A program made the position numbers and the translations under genes. Positions 49,480 through 57,983 of a stretch of 64,000 nucleotides of DNA are shown here, one piece after another. Source of the stretch: Trujillonella endophytica. Its GTDB lineage: Bacteria; Actinomycetota; Actinomycetes; Mycobacteriales; Geodermatophilaceae. The stretch spans positions 1-64,000 of the forward strand of contig NZ_FOEE01000010.1 of assembly GCF_900110555.1 (NCBI RefSeq), written 5' to 3'. Within the stretch, counting starts at the first letter, position 1; each line of letters opens with the position of its first letter. A model generated the notes under the pieces. It was not told the DNA's origin, searched no databases, and saw only the letters and a list, made by a program, of their open reading frames with translations.

Positions 49480-49485
49480 ACGGTA
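49480..49485 (-). promoter_or_regulatory. -10 box TACCGT of the DUF5313 gene
   Basis: On the minus strand TACCGT ends seven bases before the GTG at 49472. Confidence 0.45.
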
Positions 49486-49571
49486 GGCCTGTCCGCGGGC
49501 CGATGGGAGGGCGTTGCGGGGACGTGTGACACCGAGCACACTCCTGCCGACATCGTCCTCAGGAGGCTTCC

Positions 49572-50003
49572 GTGCAGATCGCGCAGCTGCTCCGCCGCAA
49601 GGGTCCCGAGGTGGCCACGGTCGCCCCGGACGCCACCGTCGCCGCCGCGCTCGGGGTGCTCGCCGAGCGGGGGATAGGCGCCCTCGTGGTCTCCGGGGAC
49701 GGGCGGACCATCGACGGCATCGTCACCGAGCGGGACGTCGTCCGCGCGCTGCCCGAGCGCGGCGCCGCGCTGCTCGAGGACCCGGTGTCCACGGTCATGA
49801 CCGCCGAGGTGCGCACCTGCGTGCCGACCGCCTCCGTGCACGACCTCGCCCGCACGATGACCGACCACCGCATCCGGCACGTGCCCGTCGTCGAGGAGGG
49901 CGCCATGGTGGGCATCGTCTCCATCGGCGACGTCGTCAAGGCGCGGCTGGACGAGCTCGAGGAGGAGCGCAAGCAGCTCGTCGACTACATCCAGACCGCG
50001 TGA
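49572..50003 (+). CDS. CBS-domain protein
   Basis: 143 residues made of two CBS motifs (about 8-62 and 75-130). EVATVAPDATVAAALGVLAERGIGALVV and VPTASVHDLARTMTDHRIRHVPVVEEGAMVGIVSIGDVVK are typical. Stand-alone pairs of this kind bind adenosine nucleotides and often sense energy state; the target here is unknown. The GTG start has AGGAGG five bases upstream. It is followed by a strong palindromic terminator. Confidence 0.92.
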   Translation: MQIAQLLRRKGPEVATVAPDATVAAALGVLAERGIGALVVSGDGRTIDGIVTERDVVRALPERGAALLEDPVSTVMTAEVRTCVPTASVHDLARTMTDHRIRHVPVVEEGAMVGIVSIGDVVKARLDELEEERKQLVDYIQTA

Positions 50004-50005
50004 CC

Positions 50006-50038
50006 GCCGAGATCGTGAGCCCGGCTCACGATCTCGGC
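50006..50038. terminator. Palindromic terminator, GCCGAGATCG family
   Basis: GCCGAGATCGTGAGC pairs perfectly with the sequence ending at 50038 over 15 bases around CCG. It begins three bases after the CBS gene stop. Its outer ten bases are the same as those of the repeats at 61977 and 62017. Confidence 0.8.
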
Positions 50039-50049
50039 TCCTCCCGGCG

Positions 50050-50055
50050 TACGGT
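50050..50055 (+). promoter_or_regulatory. rarD: -10 box TACGGT of rarD (leaderless layout)
   Basis: TACGGT ends six bases before the GTG at 50062, with no Shine-Dalgarno. Confidence 0.6.
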
Positions 50056-50061
50056 GCGGCG

Positions 50062-50979
50062 GTGCAGGAGGGCCGCATCGGGGTGCTGTCCGGGCTGGCG
50101 GCGTACCTGCTGTGGGGCGTCTTCCCGCTCTACTTCCGGCTGCTCGAGCCCGCCGGGGGCATGGAGATCGTCGCCCACCGGGTGGTGTGGTCGGTGCTCT
50201 TCGTCGCGCTGCTGCTCACCGTCGTCCGGCGCTGGTCGCACGTCCCGGCCGCGGTCACCGACCGGCGGACCCTGGCCGTGCTGGCCGCGGCCGCGGTGCT
50301 CATCGCCGTCAACTGGCTGGTGTTCGTCTACGGCGTGAACTCCGGGCACGTCGTCGAGACCTCGCTGGGCTACTTCATCAACCCGCTGGTCAGCGTCCTA
50401 CTGGGCGTCGTCTTCTTCGGGGAGCGGCTGCGGCGGCTGCAGTGGGTGGCCGTCGGCATCGCCGCCCTCGCCGTCGCCGTCCTCACCATCGACTACGGGC
50501 GGCCGCCGTGGATCGCGCTGGCCCTGGCCGCCAGCTTCGGCCTGTACGGCCTGATGAAGAAGCTGGTCCGGGTCGAGGCGGCACCCGGGCTGTTCGTGGA
50601 GACGGCGCTCGTGCTGGTGCCGGCCGCGGTGTTCCTCGTCGTGCTCTCGGGCCGCGGGGAGGCGACGGCCGGCAGCGAGGGGATCGGCCACACGCTGCTG
50701 CTGATGAGCTCGGGGATCGCGACCGCGGTGCCCCTGCTTCTCTTCGCCGCGGCGACCCGGCGCGTGCCCCTGTCCACCGTGGGGCTGCTGCAGTACGTGA
50801 CGCCGCTGATGCAACTGGCCCTCGGGGTGTTCGTCTTCTCCGAGCCGATGCCCCCCGCCCGGCTGGCCGGGTTCGTCATCGTCTGGGTGGCGCTGGCGGT
50901 GTTCAGCATCGACAGCCTCCGGCAGGCCCGCGCCGGCGCCCGCCGGCGTGCCGCGGACACGGTCGCCGCACCGGCCTGA
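50062..50979 (+). CDS. rarD: RarD-type EamA/DMT-superfamily permease
   Basis: 305 residues with ten predicted membrane helices. GVLSGLAAYLLWGVFPLYFRLL, VNSGHVVETSLGYFINPLVSVLLGVVFFGERLRRLQW and LLQYVTPLMQLALGVFVFSEPMPPARLAGFVIVW are the RarD signatures. The transported compound is unknown; the family takes part in drug or metabolite efflux. The GTG follows a TACGGT box by six bases. It stands alone between the CBS gene terminator and the DUF3263 gene. Confidence 0.92.
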   Translation: MQEGRIGVLSGLAAYLLWGVFPLYFRLLEPAGGMEIVAHRVVWSVLFVALLLTVVRRWSHVPAAVTDRRTLAVLAAAAVLIAVNWLVFVYGVNSGHVVETSLGYFINPLVSVLLGVVFFGERLRRLQWVAVGIAALAVAVLTIDYGRPPWIALALAASFGLYGLMKKLVRVEAAPGLFVETALVLVPAAVFLVVLSGRGEATAGSEGIGHTLLLMSSGIATAVPLLLFAAATRRVPLSTVGLLQYVTPLMQLALGVFVFSEPMPPARLAGFVIVWVALAVFSIDSLRQARAGARRRAADTVAAPA

Positions 50980-51061
50980 TCGACCTCGGAATCGTCGGCC
51001 CCCCGGACTAGCGTCGCGGGTGTCGCGCCACTTCCCGGCGCGCGGAACCAAAGGACGTCCG

Positions 51062-51436
51062 ATGCACCCCGAACCAGCCTCCGCGGTCTCCCCGCCGGGG
51101 GGCGAGGTCACCCCGCCCGAGCCCGGCGCAGCGCCCCCCGAGCCGCCCGTGGAGGCGGCCGACCCGAGTCCCGTATCGGAGCTCACCCGGCGCGAGCACG
51201 ACATGCTCGCCTTCGAGCGGCAGTGGTGGCGCCACGCCGGCGCGAAGGAGACGGCCATCCGCGAACGCTTCGGGCTGGCCCCCACGCGGTACTACCAGGC
51301 GCTGAACGCGCTGGTCGACCGGCCCGCCGCCCTGGCCGTCGATCCGCTCCTCGTGCGCCGGCTCCGTCGGTTGCGCGCCGCGCGCGGGCAGCGTCGTTCG
51401 TCGCACCTGCTGGGAAATGACAACCGTGTTGTCTAG
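51062..51436 (+). CDS. DUF3263 protein
   Basis: 124 residues. A Pro-rich N-terminal 40 residues precede the conserved domain EHDMLAFERQWWRHAGAKETAIRERFGLAPTRYYQALNALVDRPAALAVDPLLVRRLRRLRA, a short helix-turn-helix-like unit ('RFGLAPTRYYQALN'). It is the gene always found before virR in mycobacteria (Rv0430-Rv0431). The ATG has AAGGA upstream. Its last 15 coding bases form a perfect palindrome next to the -10 box of the following gene. Confidence 0.87.
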   Translation: MHPEPASAVSPPGGEVTPPEPGAAPPEPPVEAADPSPVSELTRREHDMLAFERQWWRHAGAKETAIRERFGLAPTRYYQALNALVDRPAALAVDPLLVRRLRRLRAARGQRRSSHLLGNDNRVV

Positions 51437-51438
51437 AT
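51419..51438 (+). promoter_or_regulatory. Palindrome plus -10 box before the VirR-like gene
   Basis: GACAAC-CGT-GTTGTC at 51419-51433 is a perfect 15-base palindrome, running into TAGATT (51433-51438), which ends nine bases before the GTG at 51448. A repressor bound here would block the promoter. The palindrome is also the coding end of the DUF3263 gene. Confidence 0.5.
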
Positions 51439-51447
51439 TCGAACACC

Positions 51448-53214
51448 GTGGGCAGGCATGCGGCGTTCGGCGGTGACGCACAGGACCGGGGGAACCCGTC
51501 GGTCCCGTTGAACCGTCGCCGGACGGACGCCGCGGCGCCGCCCGAGGACGCCCTCCCCGAGGACCTCGGCGACCATCCGACGAGCCCGGCGCGCAGCCGC
51601 GCCGACCGCCGCCGCGAGGGCCTGCTCGAGGCCGGGATCGACCCGGGCCGCCGTCCGCCGCGGCCGGGTCGACCCGCACCCCCGGAGGCCGGTCGCCCGT
51701 CGGAGGCCGGCCGCCCGGCCGCACCCCTCCGGCCCGCCGCCGCCGGCCTCGGCGCCCCCGCCGCCGGCCCGGGCGCAGCCGCCCCCGGCCCGGGCGCCCC
51801 CGTGCCGGCCGCCGCCCGCCGTCCCCGGCCCACCGACTCCCCGGCCCCTGCCCGCACCCGCCCTCCGCGCGCCGACGTGCCCGCCGCCGCGGCCGGTGCC
51901 CGGGTCGCCGCGACCGCCGGCGCCACCGCCTCGTCCGGGGCCGCAGCCTCTGCTGGAGCCGGGGCATCGGCGGGAGCCGCCGCCTCGGCCGGGGCCGGCG
52001 CCGCCGCTGCGCCGGCCCCCGCGGTCGCGGCCGGCCCGCGGACCACCGTGGCGCCGTTCCAGGCCGTGCCCGCGCCGGGCCCGACGGAGCACCCCTCCGC
52101 TCCGCTGCCCGACGTCTCCACGTCCGACTGGGACTCCGCCTGGCTGGGCGAGCCGTCCCCGCCGGCCACCGTCGTCCCCGCGACGGTCGTCCCCTCGGCG
52201 CTCCAGCGCCCCGCCGAGTCGCCCCGCCCTCCCGCGGCACCGCCCGTGGGCGGATCGAACGGCAATCCCGCCTACCGGGACTGGACCCGGCCGTCGGGCT
52301 CCGGCTCGCCGCCGGCCACCACGGCCATCCCCGAGCGGGAGGTCTCCCGGGGCCGCGCCTCCGAGGCCGTGGTGCCGCCGACCGTGGCGCCCCCCACCGT
52401 GGCGCCCCCCACCGTCGCCCCCGGCACCGAGGCCTACGTCGAGCGCTTCGGCGACCGCGTGGAGGAGACCTCCGCGCCCCGCGAGCCCGCCGAGGCCCCC
52501 CGGGCGTCCGCTCCGGACGAGCGGCGCCCCGCCCGCGGGCGTGCCGCGGACGGATCGCAGACGGCCGTGGTCGGTGGGCGGGCGGCGCTGCGCGCCGGGC
52601 GCCGGGCCGCCGAGGAGGAGCGCCGCCGCGACGCGAAGCGCAGCGGGGTGCCGCACGTCCGCACGCCCGTCCCGGGCATGGAGGACGACGAGCCGCGCCC
52701 GACCCGGCGCCGCGGGGTGTCCGCGCTGGTCGCCGTGGTCGTCCTCGCGCTGCTGGTCCTCGGCGTCTACTCCTTCACCTCCCCGGGCACCGAGGAGGCG
52801 TCCGACGGGCGGGAGGAGCCGGCCCCGACCTCGTCCGCGCCGATCGTGACCAGCGGCGCGCTGCCCCCGCTGGACGTGGAGCCGATCCCGCCGGCCGAGG
52901 AGGCCCCGGCCACCCCGGTGCGCGTTCCGGTCACCGTGCTCAACGCCACCGGCGTCAGCGGTCTGGCCGGTGACATCGCCGATGTCCTCGAGGCCGAGGG
53001 CTGGAGCACGGCGGGCACCGGTCCGTACGACGACGGCGACGTCGCGGCGACCACCGTGTTCTTCACCGAGGGCGACGAGACCCAGCGGCAGTCGGCCCTG
53101 CAGCTCGTCGAGGCCCACCCCGAGGTGGGCGGCCCGGCGGTGCTCTTCTTCGAGGCGCCCGCGTCCGCGGCGGGTGGGCTCGTCGTCGTGGCCGCCGGAG
53201 AATGGCAGCCCTGA
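51448..53214 (+). CDS. VirR-like envelope protein with C-terminal LytR_C domain
   Basis: 588 residues. About 420 residues of Pro/Ala-rich, low-complexity sequence (with TVAPP repeats near 310-325) come first. A basic stretch, one membrane helix (about 425-445) and an extracytoplasmic LytR_C domain (PVTVLNATGVSGLAGDIADVLEAEGW, to the end) follow. In M. tuberculosis VirR (Rv0431) is about 160 residues, affects vesicle release and links to peptidoglycan; the position after DUF3263 supports orthology. The long N-terminus is the odd part. GTG start, leaderless-type box upstream. Overlaps the next gene by 13 bases. Confidence 0.82.
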   Translation: MGRHAAFGGDAQDRGNPSVPLNRRRTDAAAPPEDALPEDLGDHPTSPARSRADRRREGLLEAGIDPGRRPPRPGRPAPPEAGRPSEAGRPAAPLRPAAAGLGAPAAGPGAAAPGPGAPVPAAARRPRPTDSPAPARTRPPRADVPAAAAGARVAATAGATASSGAAASAGAGASAGAAASAGAGAAAAPAPAVAAGPRTTVAPFQAVPAPGPTEHPSAPLPDVSTSDWDSAWLGEPSPPATVVPATVVPSALQRPAESPRPPAAPPVGGSNGNPAYRDWTRPSGSGSPPATTAIPEREVSRGRASEAVVPPTVAPPTVAPPTVAPGTEAYVERFGDRVEETSAPREPAEAPRASAPDERRPARGRAADGSQTAVVGGRAALRAGRRAAEEERRRDAKRSGVPHVRTPVPGMEDDEPRPTRRRGVSALVAVVVLALLVLGVYSFTSPGTEEASDGREEPAPTSSAPIVTSGALPPLDVEPIPPAEEAPATPVRVPVTVLNATGVSGLAGDIADVLEAEGWSTAGTGPYDDGDVAATTVFFTEGDETQRQSALQLVEAHPEVGGPAVLFFEAPASAAGGLVVVAAGEWQP

Positions 53215-56192
53215 CGCATCCGCACGTCCCGCGTCCGCGGAACACCGTCGTGCCGCCGTCCGTTGGCCGCTCCGTGCGCCCCTCCCGCGGGCCCGTGCGT
53301 CTCCGCCCGCGCTCCGGCGCGCGGTCGGCGCTCGTCGCCTCGCTCACCTTCCTGCTCTCGGGCGCCCTCCTCGTCGTCCTCCCCGCTGCTCCGGCCGCGG
53401 CCGCCGACGACGTGGCCACCGAGGACGCCACGGTCGCCTCGGGCACCGGCCCCGACGCCGTCGAGCTCGACACGACGCTCTTCGTCCCCGGCTCGGCCGG
53501 CGCCGACGAGCCGGCCCCGGCGGTCGTCCTGGCCCACGGCTTCGGCGGGAGCAAGGACTCGGTGGCAGACGACGCGCGCGACCTCGCCGGGCGCGGCTTC
53601 GTCGTCCTCACCTACTCGGCCCGCGGCTTCGGTGCCAGCACCGGGCAGATCGGCCTGGACGACCCGCGCTACGAGGTCGCCGACCTGTCGACCCTGCTCG
53701 ACACGCTCGCCGAGCGGGACGACGTGCTGCTGGACGGGCCGGGCGATCCGCGCGTCGGCGTCGCCGGGGCCTCCTACGGCGGGGCGCTGTCGCTGCTGGG
53801 CGCCGCCTACGACGACCGTGTCGACGCGATCGCGCCGCAGATCACCTGGAACTCGCTGTCGGCGGCCCTGTTCCCCGACGCCGAGGGCACGGTCGAGGGT
53901 GCCGCCACCGTCGCGGCCACGCCGCAGGGCGACGGCGGGGTCTACAAGCGGCTGTGGGCCGGCCTGTTCTTCGGCGTGGGCGCCGTGCCCACCGCCGGAG
54001 GGCTGCTCGACGTGCTGGGCGGCAGCGGGGGAGGGGGCGACGTCGACGTCGCGGACCTGCCCGCGATCGACCCCTCGTCGCTCGACCCCGCGGTCGTCGA
54101 GCAGGCGCTGACCTGCGGGCGCTTCCGAGCCGACATCTGCGCGGCCTACTCCGACGCCGCGGCGACCGGCACGCTCACGCCGGAGATCGCCGAGATCCTC
54201 GACCGGAGCAGCCCCGCCGGCGTGCTGGACCGCATCACCGTGCCCACCCTGCTGATCCAGGGCACGCAGGACTCGCTGTTCGGGCTGGGGCAGGCCGACG
54301 CCAATGCCCGTGGCATCGCCGCGAACGGCGCCCCGGTCCGGGTGGTCTGGTACGACGGCGGCCACGACAACGGCGCCACGGCGCGGGTCTCCAGCGCGCT
54401 GCGCGACGACGTCGCCGGCTGGTTCTCCTGGCACCTGCGCGACGAGGGCGACCCCGACCGCGGCGGCGACCCCGGCACGGGGTTCCGGTTCCCGGCACCC
54501 ACGGGCATCGCGACCACCGGCCTCACGGTGCAGGGCGAGGGCGCGGTCCGGACCGTCGTCGCCGACGCCTACCCCGGGCTGGCCGGCGCCGAGCCGGCCC
54601 GTCGGCTGCCCGTCGCCGTCTCGGGGCCGACCCAGCCGGTGGTGACCCCCGCCGGCGGCACCCCCGCGGCGCTGACCACGGTGCCCGGGCTCGGCGCGGT
54701 GACCGCCGCGCTCGGCGGGGCGACCGTGGAGATCCCCGGCCAGTTCGCCGCGTTCGAGAGCCCGCCGCTGACCGCCGCCGTCGAGGTGGTGGGCGCGCCG
54801 ACGGTCGACCTCGCCGTCTCCTCGCCCACCGGCACGGCGGTGCTCTTCGCCAAGCTCTACGACGTCGCCCCCGACGGCGGCCGCACGCTGCCCGCCGGGC
54901 TGGTCTCGCCGCTGCAGCTGACCGGCGTCTCCACCGATCCGGCCGCGCCGACCGAGGTCTCGGTCGCCCTGCCCGGGATCGTGCACCGGTTCGAGGCCGG
55001 GCACACGATGCGCGTCGTCGTCTCCTCCACCGACCAGGCCTTCGCGCTGCCGGCCGAGGCGGCGGTCTACTCGGTCGCCCTGGCCGACGGCGACGGTGCC
55101 GTGGTCGCCGTCCCGGAGGTCGACGGCACGCCGATCGGCGACTCCGCGGCGACCCGCTGGTGGGTCCTGCTCGGCGTGCTCGTCGGGCTGGCCCTGCTCG
55201 GCTGGCTGGCGGCGGTGCTGTGGGGCCGGCGGCAGCGGCGGCGCGTCTCCGAGGTCGAGCCCGACGGCGAGGACGTGCCGCTGCGGTTCGAGGGCGTCAC
55301 CAAGGCCTACAAGGACGGCTTCGTCGCCGTTCGGGACCTCTCCTTCGAGGTCCGGCGCGGCCAGGTCCTCGGCCTCCTGGGTCCCAACGGCGCCGGCAAG
55401 ACGACGTCGCTGCGCATGCTCATGGGCCTGATCCGGCCCACCGAGGGCCGGATCAGCGTCTTCGGCCATGCGGCCGGACCGGGCAAGCCCGTGCTCTCCC
55501 GGCTGGGCTCCTTCGTCGAGGGCACCGGCCTGATGCCGCACCTGTCGGGGCGGGACAACCTGCGGCTGTACTGGGCGGCCACCGGCCGGCCCGCCGCCGA
55601 CGCGCACATGGAGGAGGCCATCGAGGTGGCCGGCCTGGGCGCGGCGATCGACCGCCCGGTGCGCCGCTACAGCCAGGGCATGCGGCAGCGCGTCGCGATC
55701 GCCCAGGCCATGCTCGGGCTGCCCGACCTGCTCGTGCTCGACGAGCCGACCAACGGGCTGGACCCGCCGCAGATCCACGCCATGCGCGAGGTGCTGCGCT
55801 CCTACGCCGCCACCGGGCGCACGGTGATCGTCTCCAGCCACCTGCTCAGCGAGATCGAGCAGACCTGCAGCCACGTCGTCGTCATGGCGAAGGGGCGCAA
55901 GATCGCGCAGGGCACCGTGGAGGAGATCGTCGGCACCGGCGGCTCGGTGCTCGTGGGCCTGGCCTCCGGGGCCTCCGACGCGGACGAGGCGCGCGCCGTC
56001 GCCGTCCTGGAGGCGCTCCCCGGCGTGACGGCCGAGCGGACCGACGACGGGCTGGTCGCCGACCTCGGCACGGGCACGACCCGCGCTGCGGCGCTGCAGG
56101 CGCTGGTGGCGGCCGACGTCCCGGTCGACCAGTTCACGCCGCGGCGACGGCTCGAGGACGCCTTCCTGGCGCTGGTGGGGGAGAGCTCGTGA
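53202..56192 (+). CDS. Secreted CocE/S15-type hydrolase fused to ABC transporter ATPase
   Basis: 996 residues. A signal-anchor or signal peptide (about 42-72, ending in an AxA site) leads to an alpha/beta-hydrolase: HGFGGSKDS, nucleophile Ser191 in GASYGG, Asp in GTQDSLFGLGQAD, His in YDGGHDNG. A PepX_C-like beta domain (about 490-640) follows, then one membrane helix (about 652-674) with a following basic WGRRQRRR, then an ABC ATPase with Walker A GPNGAGKT (727-734), signature YSQGMRQR and Walker B VLDEPTNGLDP. Topology: hydrolase outside, ATPase inside. The ATG is in the end of the VirR-like gene. The permease is the next gene. Confidence 0.9.
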   Translation: MAALTHPHVPRPRNTVVPPSVGRSVRPSRGPVRLRPRSGARSALVASLTFLLSGALLVVLPAAPAAAADDVATEDATVASGTGPDAVELDTTLFVPGSAGADEPAPAVVLAHGFGGSKDSVADDARDLAGRGFVVLTYSARGFGASTGQIGLDDPRYEVADLSTLLDTLAERDDVLLDGPGDPRVGVAGASYGGALSLLGAAYDDRVDAIAPQITWNSLSAALFPDAEGTVEGAATVAATPQGDGGVYKRLWAGLFFGVGAVPTAGGLLDVLGGSGGGGDVDVADLPAIDPSSLDPAVVEQALTCGRFRADICAAYSDAAATGTLTPEIAEILDRSSPAGVLDRITVPTLLIQGTQDSLFGLGQADANARGIAANGAPVRVVWYDGGHDNGATARVSSALRDDVAGWFSWHLRDEGDPDRGGDPGTGFRFPAPTGIATTGLTVQGEGAVRTVVADAYPGLAGAEPARRLPVAVSGPTQPVVTPAGGTPAALTTVPGLGAVTAALGGATVEIPGQFAAFESPPLTAAVEVVGAPTVDLAVSSPTGTAVLFAKLYDVAPDGGRTLPAGLVSPLQLTGVSTDPAAPTEVSVALPGIVHRFEAGHTMRVVVSSTDQAFALPAEAAVYSVALADGDGAVVAVPEVDGTPIGDSAATRWWVLLGVLVGLALLGWLAAVLWGRRQRRRVSEVEPDGEDVPLRFEGVTKAYKDGFVAVRDLSFEVRRGQVLGLLGPNGAGKTTSLRMLMGLIRPTEGRISVFGHAAGPGKPVLSRLGSFVEGTGLMPHLSGRDNLRLYWAATGRPAADAHMEEAIEVAGLGAAIDRPVRRYSQGMRQRVAIAQAMLGLPDLLVLDEPTNGLDPPQIHAMREVLRSYAATGRTVIVSSHLLSEIEQTCSHVVVMAKGRKIAQGTVEEIVGTGGSVLVGLASGASDADEARAVAVLEALPGVTAERTDDGLVADLGTGTTRAAALQALVAADVPVDQFTPRRRLEDAFLALVGESS

Positions 56193-57061
56193 CCGGAACC
56201 GGGCACGTGCAGGCGACCGGCGCCGTGGCCGGCTACCGGCCCGAGCGCACGCTGCGGCTGTCGGTGGAGCTGCGCCGGCAGTTCAAGCGGCGCCGCACCC
56301 TCGGGGCGCTGGGCCTGATGGTCGCCCTGCCGCTGATCCTCATCGCGGCGTTGAAGTTCGGCGCGAGCGACGACGCGCAGTCCAACAACCGGCTCAACCT
56401 CGTCGACGTCGCCACCTCCAGCGGGCTCAACTTCACGTTGTTCGTGCTGTTCGCGACCACGGGGTTCTTCCTGGTCGTGGTCTACGCGCTGTTCTTCGGC
56501 GACACGGTGGCCAGCGAGGCCTCGTGGGGGTCGCTGCGGTACACGCTGGCCGCCCCGGTGCCGCGGATGCGCCTGCTGCGGCAGAAGTTCGCCGCGGCGC
56601 TGCTGCTGTCGGTCGGCGCGCTGGTCGCGCTCACCGTCGTGGCCGTGGTCGCCGGCGGGATCGCGTTCGGCTTCGACGCGATCCGGACGCCGCTGGGGGT
56701 GACCCTCGACCAGGGCGAGGGGATGCTGCGGCTGGCCGGGATGGTCGGCTACCTGGCCGTCCACCTGCTGGTCGTGGGCGCGCTGGCGTTCTGGCTGTCG
56801 ACGGTGACCGACGCGCCGCTGGCCGCGGTCGGGGGCGCCGTCTTCACGATGTTCGTGTTCGCGATCCTCGACCAGGTGGAGCAGCTGGGTTCCATCCGGG
56901 ACTGGTTCCCGACCGCGGGCGAGTTCGCCTGGACCGATCTGCTGCAGACGCCGGTCGACTCCGGTGACCTGTACCGCGGCGTGATCCAGTCGCTGGTCTA
57001 CGCCGCCGTCCTCACCGCGCTTGCCTTCCGGCACTTCGCCCGCCGCGACGTCACGTCCTGA
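56189..57061 (+). CDS. ABC transporter permease, ABC-2 type
   Basis: 290 residues with six hydrophobic segments (about 37-57, 80-108, 132-160, 180-207, 212-232, 266-285). SEASWGSLRYTLAAPVPRMRLLRQKF after the second helix is the typical ABC-2 coupling region. The GTG overlaps the stop of the fused ATPase gene (GTGA) and has GGGGGAG upstream, so ATPase and permease are made together. The family usually exports drugs, lipids or polysaccharides. The substrate is unknown; the attached hydrolase may process it outside the cell. Confidence 0.88.
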   Translation: MTGTGHVQATGAVAGYRPERTLRLSVELRRQFKRRRTLGALGLMVALPLILIAALKFGASDDAQSNNRLNLVDVATSSGLNFTLFVLFATTGFFLVVVYALFFGDTVASEASWGSLRYTLAAPVPRMRLLRQKFAAALLLSVGALVALTVVAVVAGGIAFGFDAIRTPLGVTLDQGEGMLRLAGMVGYLAVHLLVVGALAFWLSTVTDAPLAAVGGAVFTMFVFAILDQVEQLGSIRDWFPTAGEFAWTDLLQTPVDSGDLYRGVIQSLVYAAVLTALAFRHFARRDVTS

Positions 57062-57063
57062 CC

Positions 57064-57102
57064 GGAGTGCGAGAGCGCAGGAAACCTGCGCTCTCGCACT
57101 CC
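57064..57102. terminator. Bidirectional terminator: perfect 18-bp stem, AAA loop
   Basis: GGAGTGCGAGAGCGCAGG pairs without mismatch with its complement around AAA, between the convergent permease and HAD genes, starting two bases after one stop and ending one base before the other. Confidence 0.9.
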
Positions 57103-57103
57103 A

Positions 57104-57925
57104 CTACAGGCTTGCGCGGACGGCCTGGGCCCAGCCCTCGCCCATGGGGGCGTCGGTCACGGCGGCGTTCGCGACGGCGGCCAGGCGCTGGGCCATGCCG
57201 TCGACGGCGGCCCCGTTGGCGGTGATCCACAGCCGGCCGACGGCGGGGGCCATCTCGAGGTCGCTCACGCTGTCGCCGATCGCGACCGCGTCGGCCGGGT
57301 CGAGGCCGCGGCGGCGCAGGTCCCAGGCGATGGCCGCGCCCTTGGAGATGCCGCGCGGCATGAGGTGATAGACGTGCGGAGGGGCCGGATCGGGGTCCAG
57401 GGTCATCTGCGAGCCCGCGCGGATGGCCCCGTTGTCGTTGAGCGTCAGCCACTCGAAGCCGCGCTCGGCCAGTTCGGCGTCGACGGTCCGGGGGTCGACC
57501 CGGCCGCGCAGCAGGGCATCGGCCTCGTGGGTGGCGTGCCACGGGGCGTGCCACTCCAGCCGCCCCGCGTGCCGGGTCAGCAGGTCCTCCACCACACGGG
57601 TCTCGGCGAACACGTCCATGGGCGTGCGGCCGGCGTAGGCGTCGGGCATCTGCCCCGTGAGCAGGTGCCGGTCGCGGCCGGCGTTCCAGCTCACCACCGC
57701 GCCCAGCTCGGCGATGGCGCCGTCCGCGGCGAAGATGCGGCCGGCCTCGACGACCTGCTCGAGGGTCCGGCCGCTGACCAGCACGAGCGCCACGCCGGCG
57801 CGGTGGAGCTCCAGCAGCGCGCCGGCCGGGTCCGCGGTCAGGTCCCGGCCCGCGGTGTGCCAGAACGACCCCCGCGGCCCCACCATCGTGCCGTCGAGGT
57901 CGGTGTAGACGATGCGCGTGGCCAC
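57104..57925 (-). CDS. HAD-superfamily phosphatase (Cof/MPGP type)
   Basis: 273 residues. The catalytic motif IVYTDLDGTMVG is at the N-terminus (motif I, nucleophile Asp), VLVSGRTLEQV is motif II, SKGAAIAWDL holds the motif III Lys and AVAIGDSVSDLEMAPAVG is motif IV. The large cap domain between motifs II and III is of type C2. Relatives include mannosyl-3-phosphoglycerate and sugar phosphatases; the substrate cannot be read from the sequence. GTG start at 57925, chosen because the conserved motif begins five residues later. Confidence 0.85.
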   Translation of the reverse strand: MATRIVYTDLDGTMVGPRGSFWHTAGRDLTADPAGALLELHRAGVALVLVSGRTLEQVVEAGRIFAADGAIAELGAVVSWNAGRDRHLLTGQMPDAYAGRTPMDVFAETRVVEDLLTRHAGRLEWHAPWHATHEADALLRGRVDPRTVDAELAERGFEWLTLNDNGAIRAGSQMTLDPDPAPPHVYHLMPRGISKGAAIAWDLRRRGLDPADAVAIGDSVSDLEMAPAVGRLWITANGAAVDGMAQRLAAVANAAVTDAPMGEGWAQAVRASL

Positions 57926-57967
57926 GCCCGCAGTCTGGTCGTGGAGGGAGTGCTCCTCCGACCCGGG

Positions 57968-57973
57968 TAGCAT
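57968..57973 (+). promoter_or_regulatory. thrC: -10 box TAGCAT ahead of the SAM riboswitch
   Basis: TAGCAT lies 14 bases before the first base of the aptamer's closing helix, so a transcript from it would begin at, or a few bases before, the aptamer. Confidence 0.5.
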
Positions 57974-57983
57974 GACCGGCGTT

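Noticed and set aside
52970..57061. 1363-codon plus-strand frame ending in the ABC permease
   Set aside because: The upstream part is a shadow of the hydrolase-ATPase gene. The real permease begins at the GTG at 56189 with a ribosome binding site.
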